Assembly: GCA_023413895.1 (NCBI GenBank)
Contig: JAEZOU010000053.1
Span: 4,018 to 68,017 of the forward strand
Origin: Bacteroidota bacterium
GTDB taxonomy: Bacteria; Bacteroidota; Bacteroidia; Bacteroidales; WCHB1-69
DNA: 64,000 nucleotides
Direction of reading: 5' to 3'
Part shown: positions 43,844-53,965 of the stretch, in pieces
Layout of the letters: each line of letters starts with the position of its first letter
Numbering within the stretch: position 1 is the first letter of the stretch
Program-made: the position numbers and the translations under genes
The notes under the pieces: model-generated
Told to the model about the DNA's origin: nothing
The model's database searches: none
Seen by the model: only the letters and a program-made list of their open reading frames with translations

Positions 43844-46800
43844 TTATAGAATCGCAATTTTTTCTGTTTTTTCTGCAATTTCTCCATTTGCATTTCTTAC
43901 TTTTAATTTATATATGTAAACACCTTTCCCCAATTTGTCCCCAAAATCATCACGACCATCCCACGAAATAGGCTCACTACGATTCCCTTTTGTAAGTTGT
44001 GATGAGGTTAGCGTTTTGACCAATTTTCCCGAGATGGTGAATATTTGAATAGTGATATCTAATTGAGTTCCAATGCGATTGTGCTCAAAATAAAAATCTG
44101 TATGAGTAGTAAATGGATTAGGATAGTTAAGAACGTGCTCCAAAGTAAAATCTTCGTCCGAAACAACGGTAAAGTCGATGGAGTTTTCAGAAACATTGTT
44201 GGCAATATCCCAAGCCCGAACTGTTAAGGTGTGATTTCCTATTGTAAGTTCTGATAAAGGATAACGAACTGTTCCGCAATTGAAACTATCTTGTTCAGAT
44301 AGATAATAATCGTTGAGAATAATCTGTTTATCAGTGTTGTTATCTAAAATGGCTACTAAATCATGCCCAATACCATTACCTGTTGTGTTTATGCCAAATT
44401 CATCTTTTAATTTAACTAGTAGTAGTGCGTTGGGTGCTGTAGTTCCACCATTTACAAAACTTTCATCATTAATAAAAATATCAATTTCTGGTCCTCGTTT
44501 GTCTTCAATAGGATTTTCACTAATTCCACCTATAATAATTGTATTGGAATAGCCGGTTGCATCGGTTTGCTTATTTGTTGCATAGTAGCTTATTTTTCCA
44601 TTTCCATAGGTGTAGTTAATATCTTTCGGAATGATAAAAGAGAATGAGAATTGACCATTGGTTACAGATGAATTTCCCTTAAAAAGAATGTTTTTCTGTT
44701 GCTCAAATTCAAAAGGTGCAATTTCAGAATCACTTACATCATTCAAAAGGGTAACCCCTTTGGTAGCTTTATCATAAATAGAAGGAAATATATTTCCGTT
44801 GAAAGATGTGAGAATATTGCCCAATGTGTCAATAATTCTTCCTTTGATATCTACTTTGGAGAGTGCTTTTAGTGTATCGGTAAAGGTTTCTATGGGTTTT
44901 CCATTGATAGAATCTGTTACAATTTGAAATTCAGGAATATTCAGTGGTAATGATGGATCGCCTATTAGGTAAATCATATTGATGGTTTCTGCTACACCTC
45001 CCATACTATTTTTTGCCATTTGATTAACCTCTCCTAAAGTTTGTTTGTGGTTGTCAATGGGATGGAAAATATGGGTTGCTAATGACCTTATATAGCTAGA
45101 ATTAGGACCGATATAGGCTACTCGTGATGTAGTAATAAGGCCAACTCCACCTCCATTTTCGTTGAAGAAACTGAGCTCTGCAGGTGAGATAGATTTTCGG
45201 TCGTACCAACCAAATTCACACGACATAGTTGTGATGAGCGGTTGGTTATAGCGATTGCTCCATTTGTGGATGTCCGAAATCTCTAAAATTCGTTCGTGAG
45301 CCCAACTTGCGCCGCTGCTGTGTCCAACGTATGAGTAAAGGAGCGCGCCGCGATTCATACGATTGTTCAATGCTGTGTTAACTTCGGGATAACGCTGCCC
45401 ACCCGCAAATGATTCCTGTGGATATGCATCGCAATAAATTTTATCAAAATTGAAAGAGGGATAATTCTCTTTGATGATGTTAGCGCACGCTTCAGAAACA
45501 GAGATATGTTCATTCGCGTCTTCATCATCAGCTACAAAAGCAATAATATTGCGCCAATCTGCAAAGTTCGAAATCAATGTGGAATTTCCGTTGGTTAGGT
45601 CTGTTTTGGCGCTATAATCTATACTTTTTTGTACTGCGATGCGCGCTTGTGTTGAGTTGCTACATGGGAATCGCCCTACGGCTACATCGATCAAACCTCG
45701 TAATGAGGTGCCTATAAGACCTTCGTTGTCATCTAAAAGTCCAAAATAGTCGTCAAAAGATCTGAAAAAACGTTCGCTTACTTCTTTATTATATTGATAA
45801 TTAGGAACATAGCATTTAGTTCCTTCCGAAATTTCTCTGTAATCATACGATGGTCTTCCCATTAATAAGAGATATTTTGGAAATTCTCCGTTACTTTTTT
45901 TGTACATCATTCGCATATAATCGCGAATAGCAGTCGGATCTAATGCACCTGACGAAAATTCGTTGTAAACTTGTGTCGTTGTAGCTACTATTGTCGATAG
46001 TCCGTTTGCCCGTTTATGTTTGGCTAAACGTTCTGCTTGATCAAGAAAATTAGGATGGGTAATAATAACTAACTCAGCAAAACTTCCGTGCAAATTCTGG
46101 TTAGTAACATGTTCTTCAGAAGTTACAGTGTGAAAATAACCGCCATTGAAAGCAAGGAAGTATCGAAGCGAGTCTGCAGTCGCTTTAAATGTAAAGATAT
46201 CACCATTTAATTCGCCTTGCATTAATATTGGTGTGGTATGGTCGGTAATATCCCAAACCATAGTTTGTGTGTTTGCATTGCTGATGCGGTATTGGTTTAT
46301 TACGCTAGTTCCTATTGAATTAGGTTGGCAAAATGGAACTTGATTTGTGAACATTGTAAGTTGTGCTTCCGCCTGAAATTCAAACCAATCTAAATGAGCT
46401 ACCGCTGAAGAGTGAGGTTTGCTGTATGTGAAATTGAGAGTCATCGGTGAGGTAATATTACCTACGTTCAGGGTTTTATTACTTATCTTAAGAAGGTCAT
46501 CGCTAAAGGTTCCTGCCAAACTCATTCGACCTACATTGGTTCCATTTGCAGTGATATCAAAGTATGAAGTTGACGAAGTGGTACTTCCTGCATTAACAAT
46601 TAATTTTCCGCCCGCAGGTGTTAGTGGCGGAATAGTTAAGGTATAGTTTTTTTGTGTAACCATATCGAAACCTTCATCAAACCAGTGGCGCCCCGATTCT
46701 CCAAAGTTTTTGACATCATTTTCATAAAATTGATAGTGCTTGAAGGTGTTGATGGTCTGCGTAGCTGTTAAACCGCTATTATCTTGTTTTAAAATACGCT

Positions 46801-47686
46801 TTTTCTCTCCAATTCCAGCATCAATGCAGATAAAATAGTAGGCTTTTAAGGAGTAGATGTTGTATTGGTGAGAAAATGTGTTATCAGATTCGTTAAATTT
46901 CCAAGTATGAGGTCCTTGCGCATAAAAAATTATGTAATCCCCGTTATCGAAAGTTCCATCATTGCCATCAGCCACCAAGATGGAGATCTCTTGCAAATCG
47001 TCTAGACGTGGGTCACTATTAGTTTCGGAAAGCATTCCTCCACCATTCCCAAAAATGGCAATCTGGTTTGAGGCAATGTTGCCGCTTAAGATTCCCATAT
47101 CTACTAATTCCGAATGTGTAATTTTATGAATGCCAGTGTTTACAACGGATATTTTATGCCAATTTCCAAATGCTAAAATAGATTGGTTTACATAATCTTT
47201 TTGTGAAGAATTTCCTTTGTTGCTAATTATCCCTTGAATTGAAATTGTACAAGAGATAACTTTACGATAATTTCCCTTCTCGCCTAATATGGGAATGAAA
47301 CGAATTGTAGTGTAATTTTTTTTGTTGGCACATTCCGTTCTCACTTCCAAATTTAAACTATTTTGTGCAAAATTTTCAGGAATTAATCCCTTTTCTTTAG
47401 AAGAAAGTGGTAAAGTTTGGATATCCGTTACGCTAAATTGGTAGGAATCGAAAAAGTTTTCAACAGAAAATTTGTCAAAAAAGAGGGGTAAAGTGGTAAA
47501 GGTTTCGTCAACTAAAGCCCCTTCAAAGTTGAGAATTTCGATGGATTTGTCAGGAGAAATCTCAATTTTTGTACTATTTTTCCACTGAATATGATAGGTT
47601 TTGGAAAAATTATTTGCCTGAATGTCAAATAATTGGAATAAAAATGCAATAAAAGTTATTATTACTACCCAAGATTTTGATTTCAT
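43844..47686 (-). CDS. porU: T9SS C-terminal signal peptidase PorU
   Basis: The 1280-residue protein is a gingipain-like (C25) peptidase. The catalytic His789 is in YVGHSSG and Cys823 in TTMSCEFGWYD, 34 residues apart. A signal peptide covers about 1-24. C-terminal Ig-like beta domains follow, ending in a sorting-like segment (LNYPNPFTTHTDFYF to EKIAIL). PorU removes the C-terminal domain of T9SS cargo and joins it to lipopolysaccharide at the cell surface. The full length fits the family (about 1100-1300). porV follows after 57 bases. Confidence 0.95.
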   Translation of the reverse strand: MKSKSWVVIITFIAFLFQLFDIQANNFSKTYHIQWKNSTKIEISPDKSIEILNFEGALVDETFTTLPLFFDKFSVENFFDSYQFSVTDIQTLPLSSKEKGLIPENFAQNSLNLEVRTECANKKNYTTIRFIPILGEKGNYRKVISCTISIQGIISNKGNSSQKDYVNQSILAFGNWHKISVVNTGIHKITHSELVDMGILSGNIASNQIAIFGNGGGMLSETNSDPRLDDLQEISILVADGNDGTFDNGDYIIFYAQGPHTWKFNESDNTFSHQYNIYSLKAYYFICIDAGIGEKKRILKQDNSGLTATQTINTFKHYQFYENDVKNFGESGRHWFDEGFDMVTQKNYTLTIPPLTPAGGKLIVNAGSTTSSTSYFDITANGTNVGRMSLAGTFSDDLLKISNKTLNVGNITSPMTLNFTYSKPHSSAVAHLDWFEFQAEAQLTMFTNQVPFCQPNSIGTSVINQYRISNANTQTMVWDITDHTTPILMQGELNGDIFTFKATADSLRYFLAFNGGYFHTVTSEEHVTNQNLHGSFAELVIITHPNFLDQAERLAKHKRANGLSTIVATTTQVYNEFSSGALDPTAIRDYMRMMYKKSNGEFPKYLLLMGRPSYDYREISEGTKCYVPNYQYNKEVSERFFRSFDDYFGLLDDNEGLIGTSLRGLIDVAVGRFPCSNSTQARIAVQKSIDYSAKTDLTNGNSTLISNFADWRNIIAFVADDEDANEHISVSEACANIIKENYPSFNFDKIYCDAYPQESFAGGQRYPEVNTALNNRMNRGALLYSYVGHSSGASWAHERILEISDIHKWSNRYNQPLITTMSCEFGWYDRKSISPAELSFFNENGGGVGLITTSRVAYIGPNSSYIRSLATHIFHPIDNHKQTLGEVNQMAKNSMGGVAETINMIYLIGDPSLPLNIPEFQIVTDSINGKPIETFTDTLKALSKVDIKGRIIDTLGNILTSFNGNIFPSIYDKATKGVTLLNDVSDSEIAPFEFEQQKNILFKGNSSVTNGQFSFSFIIPKDINYTYGNGKISYYATNKQTDATGYSNTIIIGGISENPIEDKRGPEIDIFINDESFVNGGTTAPNALLLVKLKDEFGINTTGNGIGHDLVAILDNNTDKQIILNDYYLSEQDSFNCGTVRYPLSELTIGNHTLTVRAWDIANNVSENSIDFTVVSDEDFTLEHVLNYPNPFTTHTDFYFEHNRIGTQLDITIQIFTISGKLVKTLTSSQLTKGNRSEPISWDGRDDFGDKLGKGVYIYKLKVRNANGEIAEKTEKIAIL

Positions 47687-47779
47687 TTATCGTTTTATTT
47701 AATGCAAAAAGTTATCAACAGTATGAAGATTATGAACTGCAAAAATGCAAAAAAATTACACTGAAAGAGCCTTTTTTGC

Positions 47780-47810
47780 TTGATAAAAATTAGAAAAATG
47801 AATACTTTTG
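47780..47810 (+). promoter_or_regulatory. Promoter of the PorP/SprF-like gene
   Basis: TTG (47780-47782), a 20-base spacer and TACTTTTG (47803-47810) lie 23 bases before the ATG at 47834. In-frame ATGs at 47780 and 47798 overlap the promoter and are unlikely starts. Confidence 0.7.
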
Positions 47811-47833
47811 CCCCGCAATTTATAATAAGTAGT

Positions 47834-48823
47834 ATGCAACGAAGAATTATACCAATTTTAGTTGTGCTTTTGTTTGTTTCTTTGCTTCCTGCAAAGGCGC
47901 AAGATGCACATTTTTCGCAGTTTTATGCTAATCCACTTTATCTAAATCCTGCGATGGCAGGTACCAATGTGTGCCCTCGTATCACTTTGAATTTCCGTGA
48001 CCAATGGCCAGGAATGCAAGGTGAATTTCTTAGCTATTCTGCTTCTTACGACCAACATTTTGATAAATTAGCAGGTGGTATTGGTGTGATATTTTTTGGC
48101 GACCGCGCTGGTCAAGGAACTTTCAATACATACTCTGCAAGTTTTATGTACTCCTTTAAGTTGAAAGTAAGCAGAAAATTTAATATGCGTTTCGCCCTCT
48201 CCGCAGGCTATTATCAAACTACCTTGAATTGGGATAAACTGACTTTCGGAGATATGATCGACCCCAAATATGGCTTTATTTGGAATACCAATGAGCAACG
48301 ACCTAGTGATTTGACAAAAGGTCAATTCGATTGCTCCGCAGGTTTCTTGGGCTATACCAAAAATTTCTACTTCGGTGTTGCAGCTCATCACCTTGTGCCA
48401 ATGTATGTCGGTTTTATCACCGATACCTACAGAGTGCCAGTGAAATGGACAGCTCACGTAGGAGGTAATTTCGATTTGAAGCGTAAAAGTAAAAAAGAAA
48501 CATCGTTCGGTGATATTTCCATTAGCCCTAACATCATTTATCAACACCAATTGGAAGCTCATTACCTTCACGAAGGTTTCTATTTGAATTTTTATCCTTT
48601 TACAGTAGGACTTTGGTTGCGCCATAGTTTCGATAATATTGATGCCGTAATCTTTACTTGTGGTATCCAACACGAAATGATTAGAGTAGGCTATTCGTAT
48701 GATATTACAGCATCTAAATTGTCAGGCCATACCCAAGGTTCTCACGAGGTTTCATTGCAGTTCTTGTTGCCTTGTCCTCGTAAAGTACGACATATTAAAG
48801 ACTTAAAATGTCCAACATACTAA
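47834..48823 (+). CDS. PorP/SprF family outer-membrane protein
   Basis: The 329-residue protein has a signal peptide (about 1-21, ending AKAQ) and the family signature DAHFSQFYANPLYLNPAMAGT. It continues as a beta-barrel with repeated short strands. PorP is needed for T9SS function in Porphyromonas; SprF-like paralogues assist export of particular adhesins. gldJ follows after 66 bases, so the two are probably co-transcribed. Because many paralogues exist, I do not call it PorP itself. Confidence 0.9.
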   Translation: MQRRIIPILVVLLFVSLLPAKAQDAHFSQFYANPLYLNPAMAGTNVCPRITLNFRDQWPGMQGEFLSYSASYDQHFDKLAGGIGVIFFGDRAGQGTFNTYSASFMYSFKLKVSRKFNMRFALSAGYYQTTLNWDKLTFGDMIDPKYGFIWNTNEQRPSDLTKGQFDCSAGFLGYTKNFYFGVAAHHLVPMYVGFITDTYRVPVKWTAHVGGNFDLKRKSKKETSFGDISISPNIIYQHQLEAHYLHEGFYLNFYPFTVGLWLRHSFDNIDAVIFTCGIQHEMIRVGYSYDITASKLSGHTQGSHEVSLQFLLPCPRKVRHIKDLKCPTY

Positions 48824-48889
48824 AATTAAAACCATTACCAATAATAAATTAAGTAAAGTCTCGTTAAAGTAAATATTAGATTTAAAATT

Positions 48890-50380
48890 ATGAATAAGCA
48901 CATCAAATTATTGTTTTTCTTACTGATTGCATTCTCAATGGTAACGCTTTCTTCTTGTAAAAGAGAGTATTCCTCTAATACAGGTTGGAGATACAACGAT
49001 CCAGAGCAAGGCGGTTTTGAAGTATATCCGTTTGTAGAACAAGAAACAGGTCCTGGTCTTGTACTTATTGAAGGTGGTACCTTTATTATGGGTGCTGTAG
49101 AACAAGATGTTATGTATGATTGGAACAATACACCTCGCCGAGTAACTGTTTCTTCATTCTATATTGACGAATGTGAAGTAAGCAATATCAATTACCTTGA
49201 ATATTTAAATTGGTTGGATCGCGTGTTCACTCCTGCAGATTTGAAAATCGTTTACGATAATGCTCTTCCTGATGAGAATGTATGGCGTGATCGTTTGGGA
49301 TATGCAGAAAGTGAAGTAGAATACTATTTTCGCTATCCTGCATACAGAAATTATCCCGTTGTGGGTGTAAATTGGTTGCAAGCAGTTAACTATGCTGCTT
49401 GGCGTACTGACCGTGTGAATGAAAAAATTCTTGCAGATTTGGGTTATATCACTTGGAATACCGAGCCAAGCGCAGAAGGATATTTCAATACTGACGCTTA
49501 TCTAACATACGGTGATGATGCTTACGAAGCACTTGGTGATCGCCGTTTGCAATATATCACCACAGGAGATTATAGAAATGTGAAGATGGAAGATGGTATC
49601 CTTTTGCCAAAATATCGTCTCCCCACCGAAGCAGAATGGGAATATGCAGCATACGGCTTAATTGGAAATACACTTAACGAGCGCGTTCTAGAAAGAAAAG
49701 TTTATCCTTGGAATGGAGAATTCGTTCGTACTGATGATAAAAAATATTATGGTGATATGGTAGCAAACTTCCGCCGCGGTAGAGGTGACTATATGGGAGT
49801 TGCTGGTCACTTGAACGATGCAGCAGAAAAATTAGCTCCTGTTATCTCTTATTGGCCAAACGATTACGGTTTGTATAATATGGCTGGTAACGTAGCAGAA
49901 TGGGTAATGGATGTGTATCGTCAAAATTCATTGGATGATATGACAGAACTAAACCCATTCAGAGGTAACTACTATGAAACAAAGAAACTTCTTGAAGATG
50001 GAACTGTTGAGGAAAGAGATAGCGTAGGTAGAGTTCCTATGGTGCCAGTTTCTGACTTCAAAAATGATAGACGTAGAAACTATCGCTCTGCAGATAATAA
50101 AAACTATTTGGATGGTGACTGGGCTTCACTTCAAAACTTCTCTGATGTAGAGGATGTCCCTGGTACATCTACTGAAAATATGTATAGAAAAAGAGTGGAA
50201 GATTATTCATTCTCTTTGATCGGTGACCAAGCAAGAGTTTATAAAGGTGGCTCTTGGAGAGATCCTCAATATTGGTGTGCTCCTGGTCATAGAAGATATT
50301 TAGATGAAGATGAAGCAACAGATTATATTGGATTCCGTTGCGCAATGGCTCGCCTCGGTTCACCAACTAGTAGCAAATAA
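48890..50380 (+). CDS. gldJ: T9SS/gliding lipoprotein GldJ
   Basis: The 496-residue protein has a lipoprotein signal (lipobox SSC, Cys23) and a formylglycine-generating-enzyme (SUMF1/FGE-sulfatase) fold with VLIEGGTFIMG, PRRVTVSSFYIDECEVSN, RLPTEAEWEYAA and GGSWRDPQYW. The start of the mature protein (TGWRYNDPEQGGFE) matches what I recall of GldJ rather than GldK/PorK. GldJ is required for T9SS and gliding in Flavobacterium, where it also lies near porU and porV. It probably has no enzymatic role. A strong terminator follows. Confidence 0.85.
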   Translation: MNKHIKLLFFLLIAFSMVTLSSCKREYSSNTGWRYNDPEQGGFEVYPFVEQETGPGLVLIEGGTFIMGAVEQDVMYDWNNTPRRVTVSSFYIDECEVSNINYLEYLNWLDRVFTPADLKIVYDNALPDENVWRDRLGYAESEVEYYFRYPAYRNYPVVGVNWLQAVNYAAWRTDRVNEKILADLGYITWNTEPSAEGYFNTDAYLTYGDDAYEALGDRRLQYITTGDYRNVKMEDGILLPKYRLPTEAEWEYAAYGLIGNTLNERVLERKVYPWNGEFVRTDDKKYYGDMVANFRRGRGDYMGVAGHLNDAAEKLAPVISYWPNDYGLYNMAGNVAEWVMDVYRQNSLDDMTELNPFRGNYYETKKLLEDGTVEERDSVGRVPMVPVSDFKNDRRRNYRSADNKNYLDGDWASLQNFSDVEDVPGTSTENMYRKRVEDYSFSLIGDQARVYKGGSWRDPQYWCAPGHRRYLDEDEATDYIGFRCAMARLGSPTSSK

Positions 50381-50389
50381 TCTAAAATA

Positions 50390-50425
50390 ACATAAAAGGC
50401 AACCTTGGAAGGTTGCCTTTTATGT
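50390..50425. terminator. Strong bidirectional terminator after gldJ
   Basis: ACATAAAAGGCAACCTT (50390-50406) pairs perfectly with the 17 bases at 50409-50425. It lies between convergent stops at 50380 and 50442 and can serve both strands. Confidence 0.85.
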
Positions 50426-50441
50426 TTGTTATAGAATTAAA

Positions 50442-51701
50442 TTATTGTAAAGCCATAATCTGCACTCCTGAGCTGTTGTGTTGCAAGGTTATGAATTCGC
50501 CACCATATTGTTCCGCATATCTGCGAAGTTCGCTAATAGTAAGTTCGTACTCGTCTGATGTGTTACAACAGCGGAGAAGTGCACCGTCCATAATGTGTAG
50601 TGGGTGAATAATGAGCTTTGACTCTCTTTCTAGTTCCAAATCGTAGAATGGGAATGGCGTGGTAATTGAGGCTCTAAATCCCACTTCATCAGGCCAACCT
50701 AATGTGTAATCTTCTAAAATTCCACACGCCTCTAAAGTGCGAAAGGTATCTGGGAAACGGAGTTTCAGAAAATGTTGCCGACTTTTGGTAATAGGTTTAC
50801 CTACTATTTCTTCCAATCGGGCTTTCTCTTTTGCTACGAGTGAGGGCTTTTCAAGTGTGTAATAAGAGGGGTGTAGACCAATATCAGAAAATGTTTGTAA
50901 CTGCTGGATAAGTTCGCGAAATGCCTTGCTGCGGAAATTTATGTTTCTGTCATATTTCCCAAAAGGTGCCGTAAGTATGAAATGAATAGGACGAACGGAA
51001 TTTTTCTTTGCAATCTCTTCGTGATGAGCAAAGGTGTTAAAATCATCGTCTATTGTATTGATAAACAGTGATTTTGTTAATTTTGTTGCACTGCCAATGT
51101 CAAACTTGAGAATAGCTTTTGCCAGTGAACCACAAAAACGAATAGGTGTTTTCCCTTTGTAGCGATATGCAATGTCCACATCAAAAGTAGGTAGGAAATG
51201 GTATTTCTGTTGCTGATATTTCCATTTTGGAAATTGTTTTTGCACTAAAGTTGCTATTGCTTCTGCAATAAGATTGACTATCGGAATGCGATGAAATCCT
51301 AATTGGTATGCAACCGAATCTATGATGCGAAATCTTCCGTGTTCATCATGGCGAGTTCCCTCTATATACTCTTCATACCTTGTAACCAAGTAAAAGCATA
51401 CTGCAAAAGGATCGAAAGGAAGAGCAGATAGGGGAGTTGGAAAGAATAGATGAAAATGATTCCATTCAACAATTTCGATAGGTTGTTTTTTTATTCCCTT
51501 TTCAAAAAGAAGTGAAACAGGCTGAATGTGAATTCCTTCGCCACATTGTTCTTGGCAATATGAAATCTTAGGCCCAACGTAGTTTAAAAACTCCTCCTTA
51601 TTATTAGTAATATAAACCTCCGTTCCCAAAATTTGCTTCCATATTAAATTCATGATGAAGTGAATTCGAGGGTTTTCTTGGGAAACGTATAGGTAAAGCA
51701 T
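50442..51701 (-). CDS. Polysaccharide deacetylase family protein
   Basis: The 419-residue protein has a C-terminal NodB-like deacetylase half. Metal and catalytic motifs include FLPTFDVDIA (Asp) near residue 170, DIGLHPSYY near 288 (His) and a late WPDEVGFRAS. The N-terminal 160 residues are a separate domain often found in Bacteroidota members (DUF7033-like). No signal peptide is visible. The substrate is unknown. It follows miaB by 9 bases on the same strand. Confidence 0.83.
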   Translation of the reverse strand: MLYLYVSQENPRIHFIMNLIWKQILGTEVYITNNKEEFLNYVGPKISYCQEQCGEGIHIQPVSLLFEKGIKKQPIEIVEWNHFHLFFPTPLSALPFDPFAVCFYLVTRYEEYIEGTRHDEHGRFRIIDSVAYQLGFHRIPIVNLIAEAIATLVQKQFPKWKYQQQKYHFLPTFDVDIAYRYKGKTPIRFCGSLAKAILKFDIGSATKLTKSLFINTIDDDFNTFAHHEEIAKKNSVRPIHFILTAPFGKYDRNINFRSKAFRELIQQLQTFSDIGLHPSYYTLEKPSLVAKEKARLEEIVGKPITKSRQHFLKLRFPDTFRTLEACGILEDYTLGWPDEVGFRASITTPFPFYDLELERESKLIIHPLHIMDGALLRCCNTSDEYELTISELRRYAEQYGGEFITLQHNSSGVQIMALQ

Positions 51702-51710
51702 ATTTAGATT

Positions 51711-53027
51711 TTAGATGATTTCTCCTAAAAGTGTTCCTGCGGTGCAATCGTTGATAATAACGTTAACGTATGTGCCCAATTGAGCCTCTTTTCTTGGAAA
51801 AACAACCACTTTGTTTTGTGATGTTCTACCAAAAAGGTCATTTTCAGAACGTTTGGAAACGCCTTCTACTAAAACGGTGAATTTTTTTCCGATATCTTTT
51901 CGATTGCTTATAAGCGATAACTCTTGCTGAAGATTGATAATTTCTTCCAAGCGACGCCCTTTCACTTCATCGGGTACGTCATCTTCAAATTTTTCAGCAG
52001 ATTTTGTGCCTTCACGAACAGAATATTTAAACATATAGGCAGCGCAATATTCAACTTCTCTCATAATAGAGAGTGTTTCTTGATGGTCCTCTTCGGTTTC
52101 GCTGCAAAAGCCAGCGATAATGTCTGTTGATATGGCACAATCAGGCATAACCGATTTGATAGTTCTAACTCGTTCAAGGTAATATTCTCGATCATAAACA
52201 CGATTCATTTTTTTTAGTATGCGTGAACTACCCGACTGAACAGGTAAATGGATATACTTGCAAAGATTGTCATACTTTGCAATAGTGTGAATCAGTTTAT
52301 CAGAAATATCTTTCGGGTGTGAAGTAGCAAATCTTACGCGCAATTCGGGTGAAAGTAGAGCAATCTGTTCCATAAGGTCTGCAAAATCGGTCTCTTTGCC
52401 CTCTTCATTCCAATGATATGAGTTTACATTTTGTCCCAAAAGGGTAACCTCTTTGTAGCCATCGCGAATCAGTTGTTTTGCCTCTTCGATAATAGTTTGC
52501 GGGTCACGGCTTCTCTCTCTTCCACGTGTGTAGGGCACTACACAATAGGAGCAGAAATTGTTACATCCTCGCATAATGGAGATAAATGCAGAGATTTTGT
52601 TTCCATCGTAGCGTACGGGCATAATATTGTCGTAGGTTTCCTCTTTCGATAGCAGTACATTGAAACTCAATTCACCCTTGTCTGCTTTAGCAATCAACTC
52701 AGGTAATGTTCGGTAGGCATCAGGTCCTGCAATAAAGTCCAAAGCTTTTTCTTCCTCCAATAGTTGCTCTTTGATTCGTTCTGCCATGCAACCTAATAAA
52801 CCAATAAGTAATTGGTTATTATGTTTTTTTAATGATTGTAGTTCGCGCAAACGTTTCCGAATTCGCTGTTCGGCATTGTCGCGGATAGAACAGGTGTTTA
52901 ACAAAATTAAATCTGCCGATTTTATATCTTCGGTAATTGTGTAAGTACCTGACAAAATTGATGCAACAACTTCGCTGTCAGCAACATTCATTTGACATCC
53001 GTAAGTTTCTATAAATAACTTTTTCAT
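51711..53027 (-). CDS. miaB: tRNA-2-methylthio-N6-dimethylallyladenosine synthase
   Basis: The 438-residue radical-SAM methylthiotransferase acts on A37 of tRNAs reading UNN codons. The N-terminal MTTase domain starts ETYGCQMN with conserved cysteines for the second cluster. The radical-SAM motif is GCNNFCSYC, and a C-terminal TRAM domain follows (about 372-438). The -7 box reads TATCTTTG on the minus strand at 53033-53040, six bases from the start codon, which would leave almost no leader. Confidence 0.96.
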   Translation of the reverse strand: MKKLFIETYGCQMNVADSEVVASILSGTYTITEDIKSADLILLNTCSIRDNAEQRIRKRLRELQSLKKHNNQLLIGLLGCMAERIKEQLLEEEKALDFIAGPDAYRTLPELIAKADKGELSFNVLLSKEETYDNIMPVRYDGNKISAFISIMRGCNNFCSYCVVPYTRGRERSRDPQTIIEEAKQLIRDGYKEVTLLGQNVNSYHWNEEGKETDFADLMEQIALLSPELRVRFATSHPKDISDKLIHTIAKYDNLCKYIHLPVQSGSSRILKKMNRVYDREYYLERVRTIKSVMPDCAISTDIIAGFCSETEEDHQETLSIMREVEYCAAYMFKYSVREGTKSAEKFEDDVPDEVKGRRLEEIINLQQELSLISNRKDIGKKFTVLVEGVSKRSENDLFGRTSQNKVVVFPRKEAQLGTYVNVIINDCTAGTLLGEII

Positions 53028-53085
53028 ATTTGCAAAGATATATTTTTTGAGGCTGTGGTTGTCGAAAACATTTCTGCAATTTTAG

Positions 53086-53661
53086 TTAGAGTTGACAAAG
53101 AAATGCTATCAGTTTTTTTATAGCTAATCCTCTATGACTGATTTCATTTTTTTTGTCAGCGGCCATTTCAGCAAAGGTTTCAGAAAAACCTTTGGGACGG
53201 AAAATGGGGTCGTAGCCAAAGCCCGCATTCCCTTTTTCATCTTCTATAATTTCACCTTCTACTTTTCCTTCAAAGAGGTACTCTTTCTCATCAATTATTA
53301 GGGCGATTACAGATCTGAAACGTGCAGTACGATCTTTTATACCTTGCATTTCTAACAAAACTTTGCGCATATTATCCTCAAACGAGCAATTTTCGCCTGC
53401 GTAGCGAGCGGAATAAACACCAGGACGGCCTTCTAAAGCATCAATTTCCAATCCTGTGTCATCAGCAAAGCAGTTGCAATGATATTTGTTATAGATGTAG
53501 CGAGCTTTTTGTAAGGCGTTTTCTTCTAAAGTGTTTCCTGTTTCTGGAATCTCTTCAAAACATTGAAGCTCAGAAATACTTTTAATAGTAACTTTATCTC
53601 CTATAATATCCTGTACTTCAGAAAGTTTATGTTTGTTATGGGTAGCAAAATAGAAAGTCAT
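53086..53661 (-). CDS. rdgB: Non-canonical purine NTP pyrophosphatase (RdgB/HAM1)
   Basis: The 191-residue enzyme hydrolyses dITP, XTP and related nucleotides to keep them out of DNA and RNA. It has the family motifs FATHNKHKL, ETGNTLEENALQKA, FADDTGLEIDAL and GFGYDPIF. The length fits. It lies 86 bases after rpmF, with the rpmF terminator between them. Confidence 0.96.
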   Translation of the reverse strand: MTFYFATHNKHKLSEVQDIIGDKVTIKSISELQCFEEIPETGNTLEENALQKARYIYNKYHCNCFADDTGLEIDALEGRPGVYSARYAGENCSFEDNMRKVLLEMQGIKDRTARFRSVIALIIDEKEYLFEGKVEGEIIEDEKGNAGFGYDPIFRPKGFSETFAEMAADKKNEISHRGLAIKKLIAFLCQL

Positions 53662-53686
53662 TTTTCTTTTTTTAAAGATAACAAAA

Positions 53687-53719
53687 AACCTGATGACATA
53701 AAATTACATCACCCAGGTT
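53687..53719 (-). terminator. Terminator after rpmF
   Basis: AACCTG (53687-53692) pairs with CAGGTT (53714-53719), with TGA/TCA extending the stem. On the minus strand a T-run follows. Confidence 0.65.
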
Positions 53720-53747
53720 TGTTTTTTTGTAATAACCCTTATCAGGT

Positions 53748-53927
53748 TTATGCTTCAATGTTGATAGCTTGTTTACCTCTGTAGTAACCACATTCAGGAC
53801 AAATTCTGTGGGTGAGGGTAGCTGCACCACAGTGGCTGCAAGTGGTTATTTGAGGAGCGGTAATGAAGTCGTGTGATCTTCTTTTGTCTCTTCTTTGTGC
53901 AGAGTGTCTTCTTTTAGGATTCGGCAT
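53748..53927 (-). CDS. rpmF: 50S ribosomal protein L32
   Basis: This short gene encodes 59 residues, read directly from the minus strand: start MPNPKRRHSAQRRDKRRSH, end GKQAINIEA. Four cysteines (30, 33, 43, 46; CSHC and CPEC) form the zinc ribbon of the zinc-binding L32 type. The protein is part of the 50S subunit. It lies 38 bases after the DUF177 gene, the common DUF177-rpmF order. Confidence 0.95.
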   Translation of the reverse strand: MPNPKRRHSAQRRDKRRSHDFITAPQITTCSHCGAATLTHRICPECGYYRGKQAINIEA

Positions 53928-53965
53928 AGCTTTATCTTTATTAAATTGTTACTTTTATAATATGT

